DNA from: an uncultured Porphyromonadaceae bacterium
GTDB lineage: Bacteria > Bacteroidota > Bacteroidia > Bacteroidales > Muribaculaceae
Direction: 5' to 3'
NCBI GenBank assembly: GCA_947174335.1
Contig: CAMWIM010000019.1
Span: forward strand, 1-34,874
DNA length: 34,874 nt
The notes beneath the pieces were generated by a model. That model worked only from the letters and a program-made list of their open reading frames with translations. It was not told the origin of the DNA and made no database searches. Position 1 is the stretch's first letter, and the number at the start of each line of letters is the position of its first letter. Position numbers and translations under genes: made by a program. Shown in pieces: positions 1-8,124 of the stretch.

Positions 1-71
1 TAAAAACCCGGATTTTTTTGTTTTACAAAACCTTTGTATCTTGTTGATATACTTACGTTTGCATATATCGC

Positions 72-119
72 GTTGTGATTACAGATACAAAGTTACAAAA
101 AATGAAAGCAATTCACAAC
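72..119 (-). promoter_or_regulatory. Promoter-like element inside each CRISPR repeat
   Basis: On the minus strand each repeat contains GTTG, 20 bases, then TAACTTTG, which fits the Bacteroidetes -33/-7 layout. Transcription would start near the spacer-proximal end of the repeat and run into the next spacer. The coordinates given are the first repeat; the same element recurs in all nine. The degenerate repeat at 773-800 keeps the TAACTTTG half but not the GTTG. Promoters within repeats are known in Neisseria type II-C arrays; activity here is an inference. Confidence 0.5.
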
Positions 120-800
120 GGAGTACTTCATTCAATTCTACCGCATTTGTTGTGATTACAGATACAAAGTTACAAAAAATGAAAGCAATTCACAACACAG
201 AGCTGTTACATCTACTGACTGGAGTAGTTGTGATTACAGATACAAAGTTACAAAAAATGAAAGCAATTCACAACAATTCTTCTTTAGTAGGCATTCCGAA
301 TGGGGTTGTGATTACAGATACAAAGTTACAAAAAATGAAAGCAATTCACAACTAGAAACTATCAGCGGAGATACCTTTCCACGTTGTGATTACAGATACA
401 AAGTTACAAAAAATGAAAGCAATTCACAACACAAAGAGGGCATGAAAAAAACTATGGCTGGTTGTGATTACAGATACAAAGTTACAAAAAATGAAAGCAA
501 TTCACAACAAGAATAGGTATTTACCGATTCGATGAAGTGTTGTGATTACAGATACAAAGTTACAAAAAATGAAAGCAATTCACAACCTCTATCTTGGAGG
601 TTCAAAATCTCCCATTGTTGTGATTACAGATACAAAGTTACAAAAAATGAAAGCAATTCACAACGTCAGGTTAAAGAGCCTGTTAAAGGCGAATGTTGTG
701 ATTACAGATACAAAGTTACAAAAAATGAAAGCAATTCACAACCGGCATTAAGATTGCCCGGAACAATAGTTCGTTGTGATTACAGATACAAAGTTACAAA
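72..800 (-). CRISPR. CRISPR array, probably type II-C, 9 full repeats plus a degenerate end repeat
   Basis: Nine identical 48-bp repeats start at 72, 149, 227, 305, 383, 461, 539, 617 and 695. A tenth copy at 773 keeps only its first 28 bases. The nine spacers are 30 bp each, except the first (29 bp), and none recurs elsewhere in the window by eye. Repeat ends are inverted (GTTGTGA at one end, TTCACAAC at the other). Read on the minus strand the repeat begins GTTGTGAATTGCTTTCA, which resembles the 47-48 bp repeats of Bacteroidetes type II-C loci as I remember them. The minus strand is therefore the likelier crRNA strand. No cas gene or tracrRNA is recognisable in the window; they would lie left of base 1. 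The 71 bases before the first repeat are AT-rich and could be a leader or trailer. Subtype and direction are inferences. Confidence 0.96.
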
Positions 801-910
801 TTTATTTTCTTGATAAGATGGAGAATCGGGATTTAGCGAGTTAAACGGAAATTATTGTGAAAATCGGAATTTTTCGAGGATAATTTGGGCTTTATAGGAA
901 TGGGTATAAA

Positions 911-943
911 AAGAAAAAGAGGGGCGCTCACGCGTGCCTCTCT
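911..943 (-). terminator. Terminator of the superoxide dismutase gene
   Basis: On the minus strand an imperfect GC-rich hairpin (AGAGaGGCaC paired with GaGCgCCcCTCT) is followed by TTTTTC and more T. It lies about 80 bases past the stop codon of the superoxide dismutase gene. Confidence 0.7.
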
Positions 944-1021
944 CTCCATTCATCACATTATGCTTACAATTAAGTGCTATTTGTCTTTTTATATGTGTTA
1001 TATATTTTTGTATTTTTTCGA

Positions 1022-1597
1022 TTAATAACGGCTCTCGACGATGTCCCAGTCGACGATGTCGAAGAGTCGGCGCAGGTAGTCGGCACGACGGTTTTGATAG
1101 TCGAGATAGTAGGCGTGTTCCCAAACGTCGAATACCAGTATAGGGGTAAGACCTTCGGTCAACGGGTTGCCGGCGTTGCCGCGGGGCAGAATGAAAAGTT
1201 TGCCGGCTTCGTCGCGGGCGAGCCATATCCAGCCTGATCCAAATATCTTGGTGCCTTCTTCGATAAACTTTTCGGTAAATTTATCAAATGAGCCAAACTG
1301 GTCTTTGATTGCCTGACCGAGTTCGCCTGAGGGCGCGCCTCCGCCATCTGGGGAGAATGAAAAGAAGTAAAATATGTGGTTCCAAGCCTGAGATGCATTG
1401 TTGAACAATGGACCGTCGGCTCGGCGGATTATATCTTCAAGTTCGTCATCTTCAAACTCGGTACCTTTTATAAGGTTGTTGAGGTTGTCGATGTATGCTT
1501 TTTCGTGTTTGCCATAATGGTAGTCGATGGTCTCGCTCGAGATGACAGGCTGTAGAGCGTCGTTGGCATACGGGAGTTTTGGTTGAGTGTAAATCAT
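1022..1597 (-). CDS. sodB: Superoxide dismutase, Fe/Mn family (Fe-type features)
   Basis: Converts superoxide to oxygen and hydrogen peroxide in the cytoplasm. The 191 residues match the usual length for the family (E. coli SodB has 193). The four expected metal ligands are present: His27 (in YHYGKHEKAY), His74 (in QAWNHIFYF), Asp157 and His161 (in DVWEHAYY). Gln70 sits where iron enzymes carry their active-site Gln, so iron or cambialistic metal use is likelier than strict manganese use; that is an inference. The protein starts directly with the core (MIYTQPKLPY), without a signal peptide. The gene is monocistronic: a hairpin terminator follows it and the next minus-strand gene is nearly 480 bases upstream. 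I see no clear TAnnTTTG promoter element in front of it. Confidence 0.96.
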   Translation of the reverse strand: MIYTQPKLPYANDALQPVISSETIDYHYGKHEKAYIDNLNNLIKGTEFEDDELEDIIRRADGPLFNNASQAWNHIFYFFSFSPDGGGAPSGELGQAIKDQFGSFDKFTEKFIEEGTKIFGSGWIWLARDEAGKLFILPRGNAGNPLTEGLTPILVFDVWEHAYYLDYQNRRADYLRRLFDIVDWDIVESRY

Positions 1598-1734
1598 ATC
1601 TTTATGGATTTCGGTTACGTTTGTTTTTATTTTTCCCTGTAGAGGTTTGTTTATCTGTAAAACGTTGTCGGGACGATTTGGTTCGTTTTATTTCTGTTTT
1701 TTAACATTAGGAGGGATGATTAATTCATAATGCA

Positions 1735-1945
1735 TAATTCTTTGCAAAGCAAAGCGCCCTAAGGGCGATAACATAATGCATAGTTTCGGTTCAACATCTT
1801 CGACGTTGGAGGGATCGGATCGCTGTTATGTGCTCAGCCAAGGCTCTTCGAGCCATGACTGAGTTAGCTGAGTTCTTCGTTTTCAACGAAGCAAAAGTCG
1901 GAGGATGCTGATTCAGGCGGATGCTCCAGGGAGCATCCCTACAAC
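1735..1945. repeat. Cluster of short hairpins in a gene-free stretch, including one REP-like element
   Basis: The 477-base gap 1598-2074 holds no credible gene but several small perfect hairpins: GCCC-TAA-GGGC near 1760, GGCTC-TTC-GAGCC near 1845, CTTCGTT-TTC-AACGAAG near 1875-1891, and GGATGCTC-CAGG-GAGCATCC at 1919-1938. The last is followed by CTACAAC, so it shares the TCCCTAC tail of the REP hairpins around the transposase gene at 15823. The dispersed ATGCATAAT stretches (about 1720-1740 and 1770-1780) are also self-complementary. It may be a relic REP cluster. Confidence 0.45.
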
Positions 1946-2002
1946 GAGCCGGAGTGGTGGACACGTGTGTCGAGAGTTAACGGCATTTATTCATAACTAT
2001 GT

Positions 2003-2040
2003 AAAAAAAAGGAGCCGTGCCATCGCGGCACAGTTCCTTT
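2003..2040 (-). terminator. Terminator of the pyruvate:ferredoxin oxidoreductase gene
   Basis: On the minus strand AAAGGAaCtGTGCC, loop GCGAT, GGCACgGcTCCTTT, followed by a run of eight T. It starts about 35 bases past the stop codon. Confidence 0.85.
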
Positions 2041-2074
2041 GGGGGTTTTATTATGAAAATTTAAGTGGGTGGGC

Positions 2075-5000
2075 TTATTCGTTGCTTTTCTCAACGGCTG
2101 CAACTTCGGGATCAACACCCCACTGTTGCTGGGCAAGGCGGCGATAGTTGTTGTAGCGCCACTGTGCATTAGCTTTTGCAGCTGCGAAGAGTTCGGCAGC
2201 TTCGGCGGGATATTGTTTGAGAACGGTTGCATAGCGTACTTCGCCTTTGAGGAAGTCTTCAAATTTAGACCAGTCGGGCTCTTTAGAGTCGAGGGTGAAG
2301 GGGTTCTTGCCTTCGGCTTCGAGAGCGGGGTTGTAGCGCCAGAGGTGCCAGTAGCCACATTCAACTGCTTTTGCTTCTTCTTGCTGTGAACGACCCATAC
2401 CGGCTTTGAGACCGTGGTTGATACAGGGTGAATAGGCAATGATGAGTGACGGACCGTCGTAGGCTTCGGCTTCGCGGATTGTCTTGAGTGTTTGAGCGTT
2501 GTCGGCTCCCATTGCGATTTGAGCAACGTAAACATAGCCATAGGTTGAAGCTATGAGACCAAGGTCTTTTTTGCGGATGCGTTTACCTGCGGCGGCAAAT
2601 TTAGCGATTGCACCGAGAGGTGTTGCTTTAGATGCCTGACCACCGGTATTTGAGTAAACTTCGGTGTCGACAACGATGATGTTTACGTTTTCGCCTGATG
2701 CAAGAACGTGGTCGAGACCGCCGAAACCGATATCGTATGCGGCACCGTCGCCGGCAATAATCCACTGTGAACGTTTGGCGATGAACTGACGATGGTTCAC
2801 GATTTCGTTGCAGATGTCGCAAGCGCAAGCCTGGCAAAGGGGAACGATTGCGTCGGCAATGCGACGGGTTGCTTCGTAGTCGTCATGTTTTTCAAGCCAT
2901 TCAGCGGCGAGTGCTTTGATTTCGGGTGAACAGCAGTCGCAGGTCTGAGCTTTTGTCATAAGGTCGGCAACACGCTGAGTCATTTTCTTGGTTGCGACTT
3001 TCATACCGAGACCAAATTCGGCAAAGTCTTCAAAGAGTGAGTTAGCCCAAGCGGGACCCTGACCGCGATCGTTGGTGGTGTAGGGTGTCGATGGAACTGA
3101 ACCTGAGTAGATTGAAGAACATCCGGTTGCGTTGGCTACCATTTCGTGGTCGCCATAGAGTTGGCTGATGAGTTTAACGTAGGGAGTTTCACCGCAGCCC
3201 GAGCAAGCACCTGAGAATTCAAAGTAGGGGGTTGCAAACTGGCTGTTTTTAACGTTAGATTTGATGTCGACGAGGTTTTGTTTTGAAGCGACGCTCTTAA
3301 CACAGTAGTCCCATTCGGTCTGATGGTCGAGCTGTGATTCGAGGGGTTTCATAACGAGTGCTTTTTCGCCTTTCTTTCCGGGGCAAACGTCGGCACAGTT
3401 GCCACAGCCGAGACAGTCGAGAACGTCAACTGACTGGATGAAGCGGAGTCCTTTGAATGTAGGACCGAGTGCGGGAATGGTGGCGTCTTCGTTGAAGGGA
3501 GCTGCTTTCATTTCAGCCTCGTTGAGGAGGAACGGACGGATTGCAGCGTGAGGACAAACAAAGGCACATTTGTTACATTGGATACAGTTTTCTTCGAGCC
3601 ACTCGGGAACGAAAGCTGCTACGCCACGTTTTTCATAAGCGGCAGTTCCTTGCATCCAAGTACCGTCTTCGATACCGACAAAGGCTGATACTTTAAGGAG
3701 GTCACCGTCTTGAGCGTTGATGGGTCGAACAAGTTTGGTGATGAATTCGGGCTCGTCTTTGTTGACGTCTTCCTCGATTTTGAGGTTAGACCAAGCTGGG
3801 TCAATGGCGAGTTTGTGGTATTCGTTACCACGGTCAACAGCGGCGAAGTTTTTGTCAACAACGTCCTGACCTTTTTTGCCGTAGCTCTTGACGATGAATT
3901 TTTTCATCTGTTCAACAGCGAGGTCAACGGGGATTACTTCGGTGATGCGGAAGAATGCGCTCTGGAGGATGGTGTTGGTACGGTTGCCGAGACCGATTTC
4001 CTGAGCGATGTCGGTAGCGTTGATGAAGTAAACGTTGATGTTGTGGTCAGCGAAGTATTTTTTAACTTTGTTGGGGAGGTGTTTTGCGAGTTCGTCGGCG
4101 TTCCAAACTGTATTAAGAAGGAATGTACCGTTGTCACGGAGACCGCGGGTTACGTCATAAAGATGTAGGTAAGCCTGAACGTGGCAAGCAACAAAGTTAG
4201 GGGTGTTTACGAGATAGGTCGAGCGGATGGGTACATCGCCGAAACGGAGGTGTGAGCAAGTGAAACCGCCTGATTTCTTAGAGTCGTAAGCAAAGTAAGC
4301 CTGGCAATATTTGTTGGTATTGTCACCGATGATTTTAACTGAGTTTTTGTTAGCACCTACTGTACCGTCGGCACCGAGACCATAGAATTTTGCTTCGAAG
4401 GTTGATTTGTCGCCGAGGGCGATTTCTTCAACGGGTGGAAGTGAAAGGAATGTAACGTCGTCGATAATGCCGATGGTGAATTTGTCTTTGGGCTGGGGAA
4501 GAGCGAGGTTGTCAAAGACAGAGATGATGATTGCAGGGGTTGTGTCTTTGCTGGCGAGACCATAGCGACCTCCAACGATGAGAGGGGCGTCGGCTTTGCC
4601 ATAGAATGCGTTTTTAACGTCGAGAAGAAGGGGCTCGCCTTCAGCTCCGGGCTCTTTTGTACGGTCGAGAACGGCGATGCGTTTAACTGTTTTGGGCAGA
4701 GCGGCGATGAGGTGCTTGCTTGAGAAGGGACGATAGAGGTGAACTGAGATGAGACCAACTTTTTCGCCTTTTTCGATGAGGTAGTCGATTGCTTCTTGAG
4801 CGGCTTGGGTTACAGACCCCATAGCGATGATGACGCGGTCGGCGTCTTTTGCACCATAGTAGTTGAAGAGGTGATATTCACGGCCGGTGATGTCTTTGAT
4901 CTTAGCCATGTAGTCTTCGACGATGTCGGCAACTGCGTCATATTGTTTGTTGCAAGACTCGCGATGCTGGAAGAATACGTCGCTGTTTTCAGCCAAACCG

Positions 5001-5653
5001 CGTGCTACGGGAGCTTCGGGGTTGAGAGCGCGATCGCGGAAATTCTGGATTGCCTGACGGTCAACGATTGCGGCGAGAGCGTCCTGATCGATTTCTTCGA
5101 TTTTCTGAATTTCGTGAGAAGTACGGAATCCATCAAAGAAGTTGATGAAGGGGATGCGGCTTTTGAGAGCGGCAAGGTGGGCAACGCCGGCGAGGTCCAT
5201 AACTTCCTGAACCGAGCCTTCGGCGAGCATGGCGAAACCGGTTTGACGGCAAGCGAGAACGTCGGAGTGGTCGCCAAAAATGCTAAGAGCGTCAGATGCA
5301 ATTGTACGAGCCGATACGTGGAACACGCTGGGGAGCTGTTCGCCGGCAATTTTGTACATATTGGGAATCATGAGCAGTAGACCCTGTGAGGCGGTGAAAG
5401 TAGTGGTAAGGGCACCAGCCTGTAGAGAACCGTGAACTGCACCTGCAGCACCGCCTTCAGATTGCATTTCCTGAACCAAGACTGTTTCACCAAAGATGTT
5501 CTTGCGACCGGCGGCAGCCCATTCGTCGACATATTCTGCCATAGTTGACGAAGGAGTAATTGGGTAGATAGCCGCAACTTCGGTAAACATGTAAGCTACA
5601 TGAGCTGCAGCCTGGTTACCATCGCAAGTTACGAATTTTTTCTCTTTACTCAT
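2075..5653 (-). CDS. nifJ: Pyruvate:ferredoxin (flavodoxin) oxidoreductase
   Basis: Oxidises pyruvate to acetyl-CoA and CO2, passing electrons to ferredoxin or flavodoxin; it is a central step of anaerobic carbon metabolism. The single 1192-residue chain has the length and order of homodimeric enzymes: an N-terminal pyrimidine-binding region (starts MSKEKKFVTCDGNQAAA, with YPITPSSTMAEYVDEW), a middle gamma-like region, two ferredoxin-type [4Fe-4S] motifs (Cys690/693/696/700 and Cys747/750/753/757), and a C-terminal thiamine diphosphate domain with GDGAAYDIG from Gly968 and the downstream NTGGQASKATP. Further cysteines in GACSGCGETPY fit the third cluster near the cofactor. The gene stands alone, with a strong terminator behind it. 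The upstream region is AT-rich, with only a weak TAAATTTA as promoter candidate. Confidence 0.98.
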   Translation of the reverse strand: MSKEKKFVTCDGNQAAAHVAYMFTEVAAIYPITPSSTMAEYVDEWAAAGRKNIFGETVLVQEMQSEGGAAGAVHGSLQAGALTTTFTASQGLLLMIPNMYKIAGEQLPSVFHVSARTIASDALSIFGDHSDVLACRQTGFAMLAEGSVQEVMDLAGVAHLAALKSRIPFINFFDGFRTSHEIQKIEEIDQDALAAIVDRQAIQNFRDRALNPEAPVARGLAENSDVFFQHRESCNKQYDAVADIVEDYMAKIKDITGREYHLFNYYGAKDADRVIIAMGSVTQAAQEAIDYLIEKGEKVGLISVHLYRPFSSKHLIAALPKTVKRIAVLDRTKEPGAEGEPLLLDVKNAFYGKADAPLIVGGRYGLASKDTTPAIIISVFDNLALPQPKDKFTIGIIDDVTFLSLPPVEEIALGDKSTFEAKFYGLGADGTVGANKNSVKIIGDNTNKYCQAYFAYDSKKSGGFTCSHLRFGDVPIRSTYLVNTPNFVACHVQAYLHLYDVTRGLRDNGTFLLNTVWNADELAKHLPNKVKKYFADHNINVYFINATDIAQEIGLGNRTNTILQSAFFRITEVIPVDLAVEQMKKFIVKSYGKKGQDVVDKNFAAVDRGNEYHKLAIDPAWSNLKIEEDVNKDEPEFITKLVRPINAQDGDLLKVSAFVGIEDGTWMQGTAAYEKRGVAAFVPEWLEENCIQCNKCAFVCPHAAIRPFLLNEAEMKAAPFNEDATIPALGPTFKGLRFIQSVDVLDCLGCGNCADVCPGKKGEKALVMKPLESQLDHQTEWDYCVKSVASKQNLVDIKSNVKNSQFATPYFEFSGACSGCGETPYVKLISQLYGDHEMVANATGCSSIYSGSVPSTPYTTNDRGQGPAWANSLFEDFAEFGLGMKVATKKMTQRVADLMTKAQTCDCCSPEIKALAAEWLEKHDDYEATRRIADAIVPLCQACACDICNEIVNHRQFIAKRSQWIIAGDGAAYDIGFGGLDHVLASGENVNIIVVDTEVYSNTGGQASKATPLGAIAKFAAAGKRIRKKDLGLIASTYGYVYVAQIAMGADNAQTLKTIREAEAYDGPSLIIAYSPCINHGLKAGMGRSQQEEAKAVECGYWHLWRYNPALEAEGKNPFTLDSKEPDWSKFEDFLKGEVRYATVLKQYPAEAAELFAAAKANAQWRYNNYRRLAQQQWGVDPEVAAVEKSNE

Positions 5654-5820
5654 AACGTGAATTTTAAGTTAAATATTTGGTTTAAAAATTTATTATAAAT
5701 TTAGGTGACAATAAACAATCTGCGAATTTACTATTTTTTTTTCATCCCACAAAATTTGAGGGCTAAAGTGTAGATAAATTGTGGTCGGTTAACATATATT
5801 ATATGAGAGAGCGAAATAAA

Positions 5821-5850
5821 TAATCCCGATTCTCAAAGAGAACCGGGATT
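5821..5850 (-). terminator. Hairpin terminator downstream of the secreted protein gene
   Basis: AATCCCG-TTCTC paired with GAGAA-CGGGATT, just left of the stop codon at 5875. On the minus strand ATTATTTATTT follows, a weak T tract. Confidence 0.6.
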
Positions 5851-5874
5851 AATATCGGGTTGAAATGCTAACAA

Positions 5875-6366
5875 TTAGAGGTCAGCATCATAATATCTGG
5901 TGTTCGCAATTTTGTTACGGGTAGCGTCTTTAGAATAGTACCCGATGTTGTAATTGTGACCATCAATATATAAATCGGTAATGACAATACAGTTATCTCC
6001 TATATACCAAATAAACTCTTGATGGAAATCGCTTGATTGAGAAGTGTCAGGCGTACCATACTTGTGAGTTAAAGAGCTGATCAAGTCGTTCATGGTTTCA
6101 ACGGTTACCCACGACGGTGGTTTAACTTCAACGATTGAACCGGCTTTTCCAGATACAGCGAGTTCACAGTTTCTAAATTTCCAGAAATCTCCACGCATGT
6201 GGATACCATCAAGATTAGAAGCTATGTCACTCATACCTTTGTTCAATAGTTCCTCGTGGATTGCTTGTTGAGGTTGCTCCAATGAGATTCCTAAGAATTT
6301 CAGATCTTGTGCCGAAGCTGCAGCGTACGACATAAGAATTGCAAGAAGCGTTAGAAAAAATTTCAT
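5875..6366 (-). CDS. Small secreted protein of unknown function
   Basis: Residues 1-19 form a clear signal peptide (MKFFLTLLAILMSYAAASAQ, with cleavage expected after ASA). The mature part starts DLKFLGISLEQPQQAIHEEL, a pattern (FxGIxL/I then an amphipathic helix ending NKGM) that recurs in many small secreted Bacteroidales proteins without assigned function. It has 163 residues, a single cysteine pair at most and no other membrane segment, so it is probably periplasmic. The middle holds a conserved-looking IVEVKPPSWVTVETMNDLISSLTHKYGTP segment suggestive of an alpha/beta domain. A hairpin terminator follows at 5821. No partner gene is adjacent: tRNA genes lie upstream and nifJ's upstream region downstream. 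Function is unknown. Confidence 0.85.
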   Translation of the reverse strand: MKFFLTLLAILMSYAAASAQDLKFLGISLEQPQQAIHEELLNKGMSDIASNLDGIHMRGDFWKFRNCELAVSGKAGSIVEVKPPSWVTVETMNDLISSLTHKYGTPDTSQSSDFHQEFIWYIGDNCIVITDLYIDGHNYNIGYYSKDATRNKIANTRYYDADL

Positions 6367-6534
6367 ACCGATTTGTATTAATATGTTATATAATTTGTTT
6401 TAATTCAGTTAAACGTGTTATTAGATCGGTTTTACCCGATTTTTGTTTTATGATTGGTTTTCGCTACCTTGACGGCGTTGAATGATTGGGCTTGCAAGCT
6501 GTGATAAATCAGATGCTTACGGTTGGTTTTCTCG

Positions 6535-6615
6535 TACCCAGAACAGGACTCGAACCTGCACACCTCGCGGCACTCGCACCTGAAACGAGCGCGTCTACCA
6601 TTCCGCCACCTGGGC
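6535..6615 (-). tRNA. tRNA-Leu, anticodon CAG
   Basis: The minus strand folds as a tRNA of 81 bases: acceptor GCCCAGG with UCUGGGU, discriminator A, anticodon stem CUCGU/GCGAG around loop UUCAGGU (anticodon CAG), a leucine-type long variable arm, and a T arm with GGTTCGAGTCC. CCA is not encoded. Confidence 0.95.
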
Positions 6616-6626
6616 ATTTATGGGTG

Positions 6627-6657
6627 CAAAGTTAATGTGTTTTTTTGAATTTTCAAA
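6627..6657 (-). promoter_or_regulatory. Bacteroidetes-type promoter of tRNA-Leu
   Basis: On the minus strand TTTG (6657-6654), 19 bases, then TAACTTTG (6634-6627): an exact fit to the -33/-7 consensus. It ends 12 bases before the tRNA 5' end. Confidence 0.8.
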
Positions 6658-6729
6658 TTTTTGGCAAGGAATATGATAATTTTTTTGCTGTTATTTTCGT
6701 GATTTCCTATTTTTTTGACAAATAATGCC

Positions 6730-6737
6730 TACCTTTG
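6730..6737 (+). promoter_or_regulatory. -7 element of tRNA-Ser
   Basis: TACCTTTG matches TAnnTTTG and ends 16 bases before the tRNA. No well-spaced -33 element is evident; a TTTG at 6714-6717 is too close. Confidence 0.55.
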
Positions 6738-6753
6738 CAGTGAAAATAGTAAT

Positions 6754-6841
6754 GGAGTGATGCTCGAGTGGCTGAAGAGGCACGCCTGGAAAGCGTGTAT
6801 ACCCCAAAAGGGTATCCCGAGTTCGAATCTCGGTCACTCCG
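6754..6841 (+). tRNA. tRNA-Ser, anticodon GGA
   Basis: The 88 bases have acceptor GGAGUGA paired with UCACUCC and discriminator G, anticodon stem CACGC/GCGUG around loop CUGGAAA (anticodon GGA), a long variable arm (ATACCCC AAAA GGGTAT) and T arm GTTCGAATC. CCA is not encoded. Confidence 0.96.
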
Positions 6842-6850
6842 CAAAAAATT

Positions 6851-6885
6851 AACGCTAAAATCAGATAGGTTTTAGCGTTTTTATT
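6851..6885 (+). terminator. Terminator behind tRNA-Ser
   Basis: AACGCTAAAA at 6851-6860 pairs with TTTTAGCGTT at 6870-6879, followed by TTTATT. Confidence 0.8.
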
Positions 6886-6975
6886 GCAATAGACTTCGGC
6901 TCGGCATAATGCGTATTCCTTTTTTTAATTTTATTCAAACATTATGCACTGTGGCTTGTACAATTTTGTTTTTAA

Positions 6976-7770
6976 TTATTTGTTAGATGTATAGGAAATG
7001 AGATATTTCCAGTTTTCGGGTGGGATTGGTACGTTATTTATTTTAGAAAAGTCGCCGTCGCGACCGTTGAATTTTTCGGTTTCGTGGAAGTGACATATTC
7101 CGATGCCGAGGTCGAGAACTGCTGCAGGACTTTTTGGCTTGTAGTAGAAATGAACGGTATTGCCGTCGACTAAGGCTCTCCAAGGCTGAGTGTTGGTGTC
7201 GGACGGTGCTAAGCGCAACATTTCAAGAGCTTCACGGAATTGGTTATTTTCGGGAACCGGAGTCTTAAAGTCGTTATAGAAAAACAGGTCGTCGAACGGC
7301 TTGCGATTTTTGCTGCCTAAAGTAAGACGGGTGAGTTTCTCTGTAATCGATGGCTTTTGAGCAACGCCAACGGGGCAAATTACCTTCAGTTCTTCGCCGT
7401 CGTCCCAAGTGATGCCTTTGTCAAAATCCGAGCCTTTGAATGTCGCTGCAATCCAACACGTGCCGAGTCCGAGTTGCCATGCTTTCAGTACAACTTGCTC
7501 GAAACGATAGCCGGCGCTGAGTGCTGATGCCTCATCGTTCCCAATTCCTAAAAGAAAGAAGTCTTCGGCACCTTTAATCATTCCATAAGTGCTCGGTTTA
7601 TATCCTTCCTTTACATTGAATTTCTTGAGCTTGATTGATATGTTTCCACCAAAAGGCGAGTTTGATTCGGCAATAACGACCTCAAGTTCGGCTATGCGCT
7701 CGGGTGACAAACCGTTACCGTCAAATGTTCTGACGGAGCGTCGCTCATTCATTGCGTCAATAATATTCAT
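6976..7770 (-). CDS. Nitroreductase-family protein (TM1586-like)
   Basis: A probable FMN-dependent oxidoreductase of the cytoplasm; the natural substrate cannot be told. The start MNIIDAMNERRSVRTFDG carries the nitroreductase RRSVR signature (residues 10-14). The 264 residues are longer than single-domain nitroreductases and contain two half-domains, the second beginning near FREALEMLRLAPSDTNTQPWRALV, where the SxTNxQPW pattern is the usual flavin-contact motif. This layout fits the TM1586 group as I know it. GYRFEQVVLKAWQLGLGTCWIAATF is typical of the family's dimer core. It is monocistronic, divergent from groES with a 354-base gap, and no terminator hairpin is obvious. Confidence 0.88.
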   Translation of the reverse strand: MNIIDAMNERRSVRTFDGNGLSPERIAELEVVIAESNSPFGGNISIKLKKFNVKEGYKPSTYGMIKGAEDFFLLGIGNDEASALSAGYRFEQVVLKAWQLGLGTCWIAATFKGSDFDKGITWDDGEELKVICPVGVAQKPSITEKLTRLTLGSKNRKPFDDLFFYNDFKTPVPENNQFREALEMLRLAPSDTNTQPWRALVDGNTVHFYYKPKSPAAVLDLGIGICHFHETEKFNGRDGDFSKINNVPIPPENWKYLISYTSNK

Positions 7771-8031
7771 TTTTGTCTGCGATTAAGTAATTAATAAATC
7801 TTTATCATACAAACATTGTTGACCTACATTGAGTTTGCCGATGGGTTAGATTTGTGCCATTCTTGGGGTGAAATGTACCACTAATTAATGTTTATTCAAT
7901 TCAATTGCGTTTTGAACGAGACGTTTACCCATCTCAAAGCAATTCTCATTATGTATTATAGTATATGACAACCTCGGGGGTATTGAACAATATGACAGAG
8001 CGGGGTGTTTAAGATATGAAGTTTGCCAAAT

Positions 8032-8047
8032 TGTCAGTCATGTGACA
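8032..8047. promoter_or_regulatory. 16-bp palindrome upstream of the sigma-54 promoter (candidate activator site)
   Basis: TGTCAGTCATGTGACA is a TGTCA/TGACA inverted repeat with the TGT-N10-ACA form of Fis-type activator sites such as NifA boxes. It lies only 13 bases before the -24 element, closer than usual. Further TATGACA copies are at 7964-7970 and 7991-7997. Confidence 0.35.
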
Positions 8048-8060
8048 TGGAAGATAATTT

Positions 8061-8076
8061 TGGCACGATACTTGCT
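8061..8076 (+). promoter_or_regulatory. Sigma-54 (RpoN) -24/-12 promoter of groESL
   Basis: TGGCACGATACTTGCT matches the sigma-54 consensus TGGCACG-N4-TTGCW at every defined base, preceded by T as in the extended consensus. The GG (8062-8063) and GC (8074-8075) pairs are 12 bases apart, as required. Transcription would start near 8087 and leave a leader of about 38 bases before groES. No TAnnTTTG element with a spaced -33 and no CIRCE inverted repeat is visible in the gap 7771-8124, which holds no gene. Its use in the cell is inferred. Confidence 0.75.
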
Positions 8077-8124
8077 ATGTCAGTTATGAAGAATTTAAAT
8101 AAACAACTTAAAATATAAACTGCT

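Noticed and set aside
72-800. Type VI-B (Cas13b) assignment because of GTTG...CAAC repeat ends
   Set aside because: Type VI-B repeats are 36 bases as I know them; these are 48, and the minus-strand start GTTGTGAATTGCTTTC fits Bacteroidetes type II-C better.
41-813. Open frames through the CRISPR array
   Set aside because: The repeat-plus-spacer period is 78 bases, a multiple of three without stops, so frames stay open automatically; the peptides are just the repeat.
3710-4168. Plus-strand frame inside nifJ, and similar frames in groEL, uvrA and proS
   Set aside because: Shadows of strong coding regions; no recognisable protein pattern and no promoter.
6432-6617. 61-residue frame over tRNA-Leu
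   Set aside because: It covers the tRNA gene, which explains the sequence.
7771-8124. CIRCE-type heat-shock operator in front of groES
   Set aside because: No TTAGCACTC/GAGTGCTAA inverted repeat is present.
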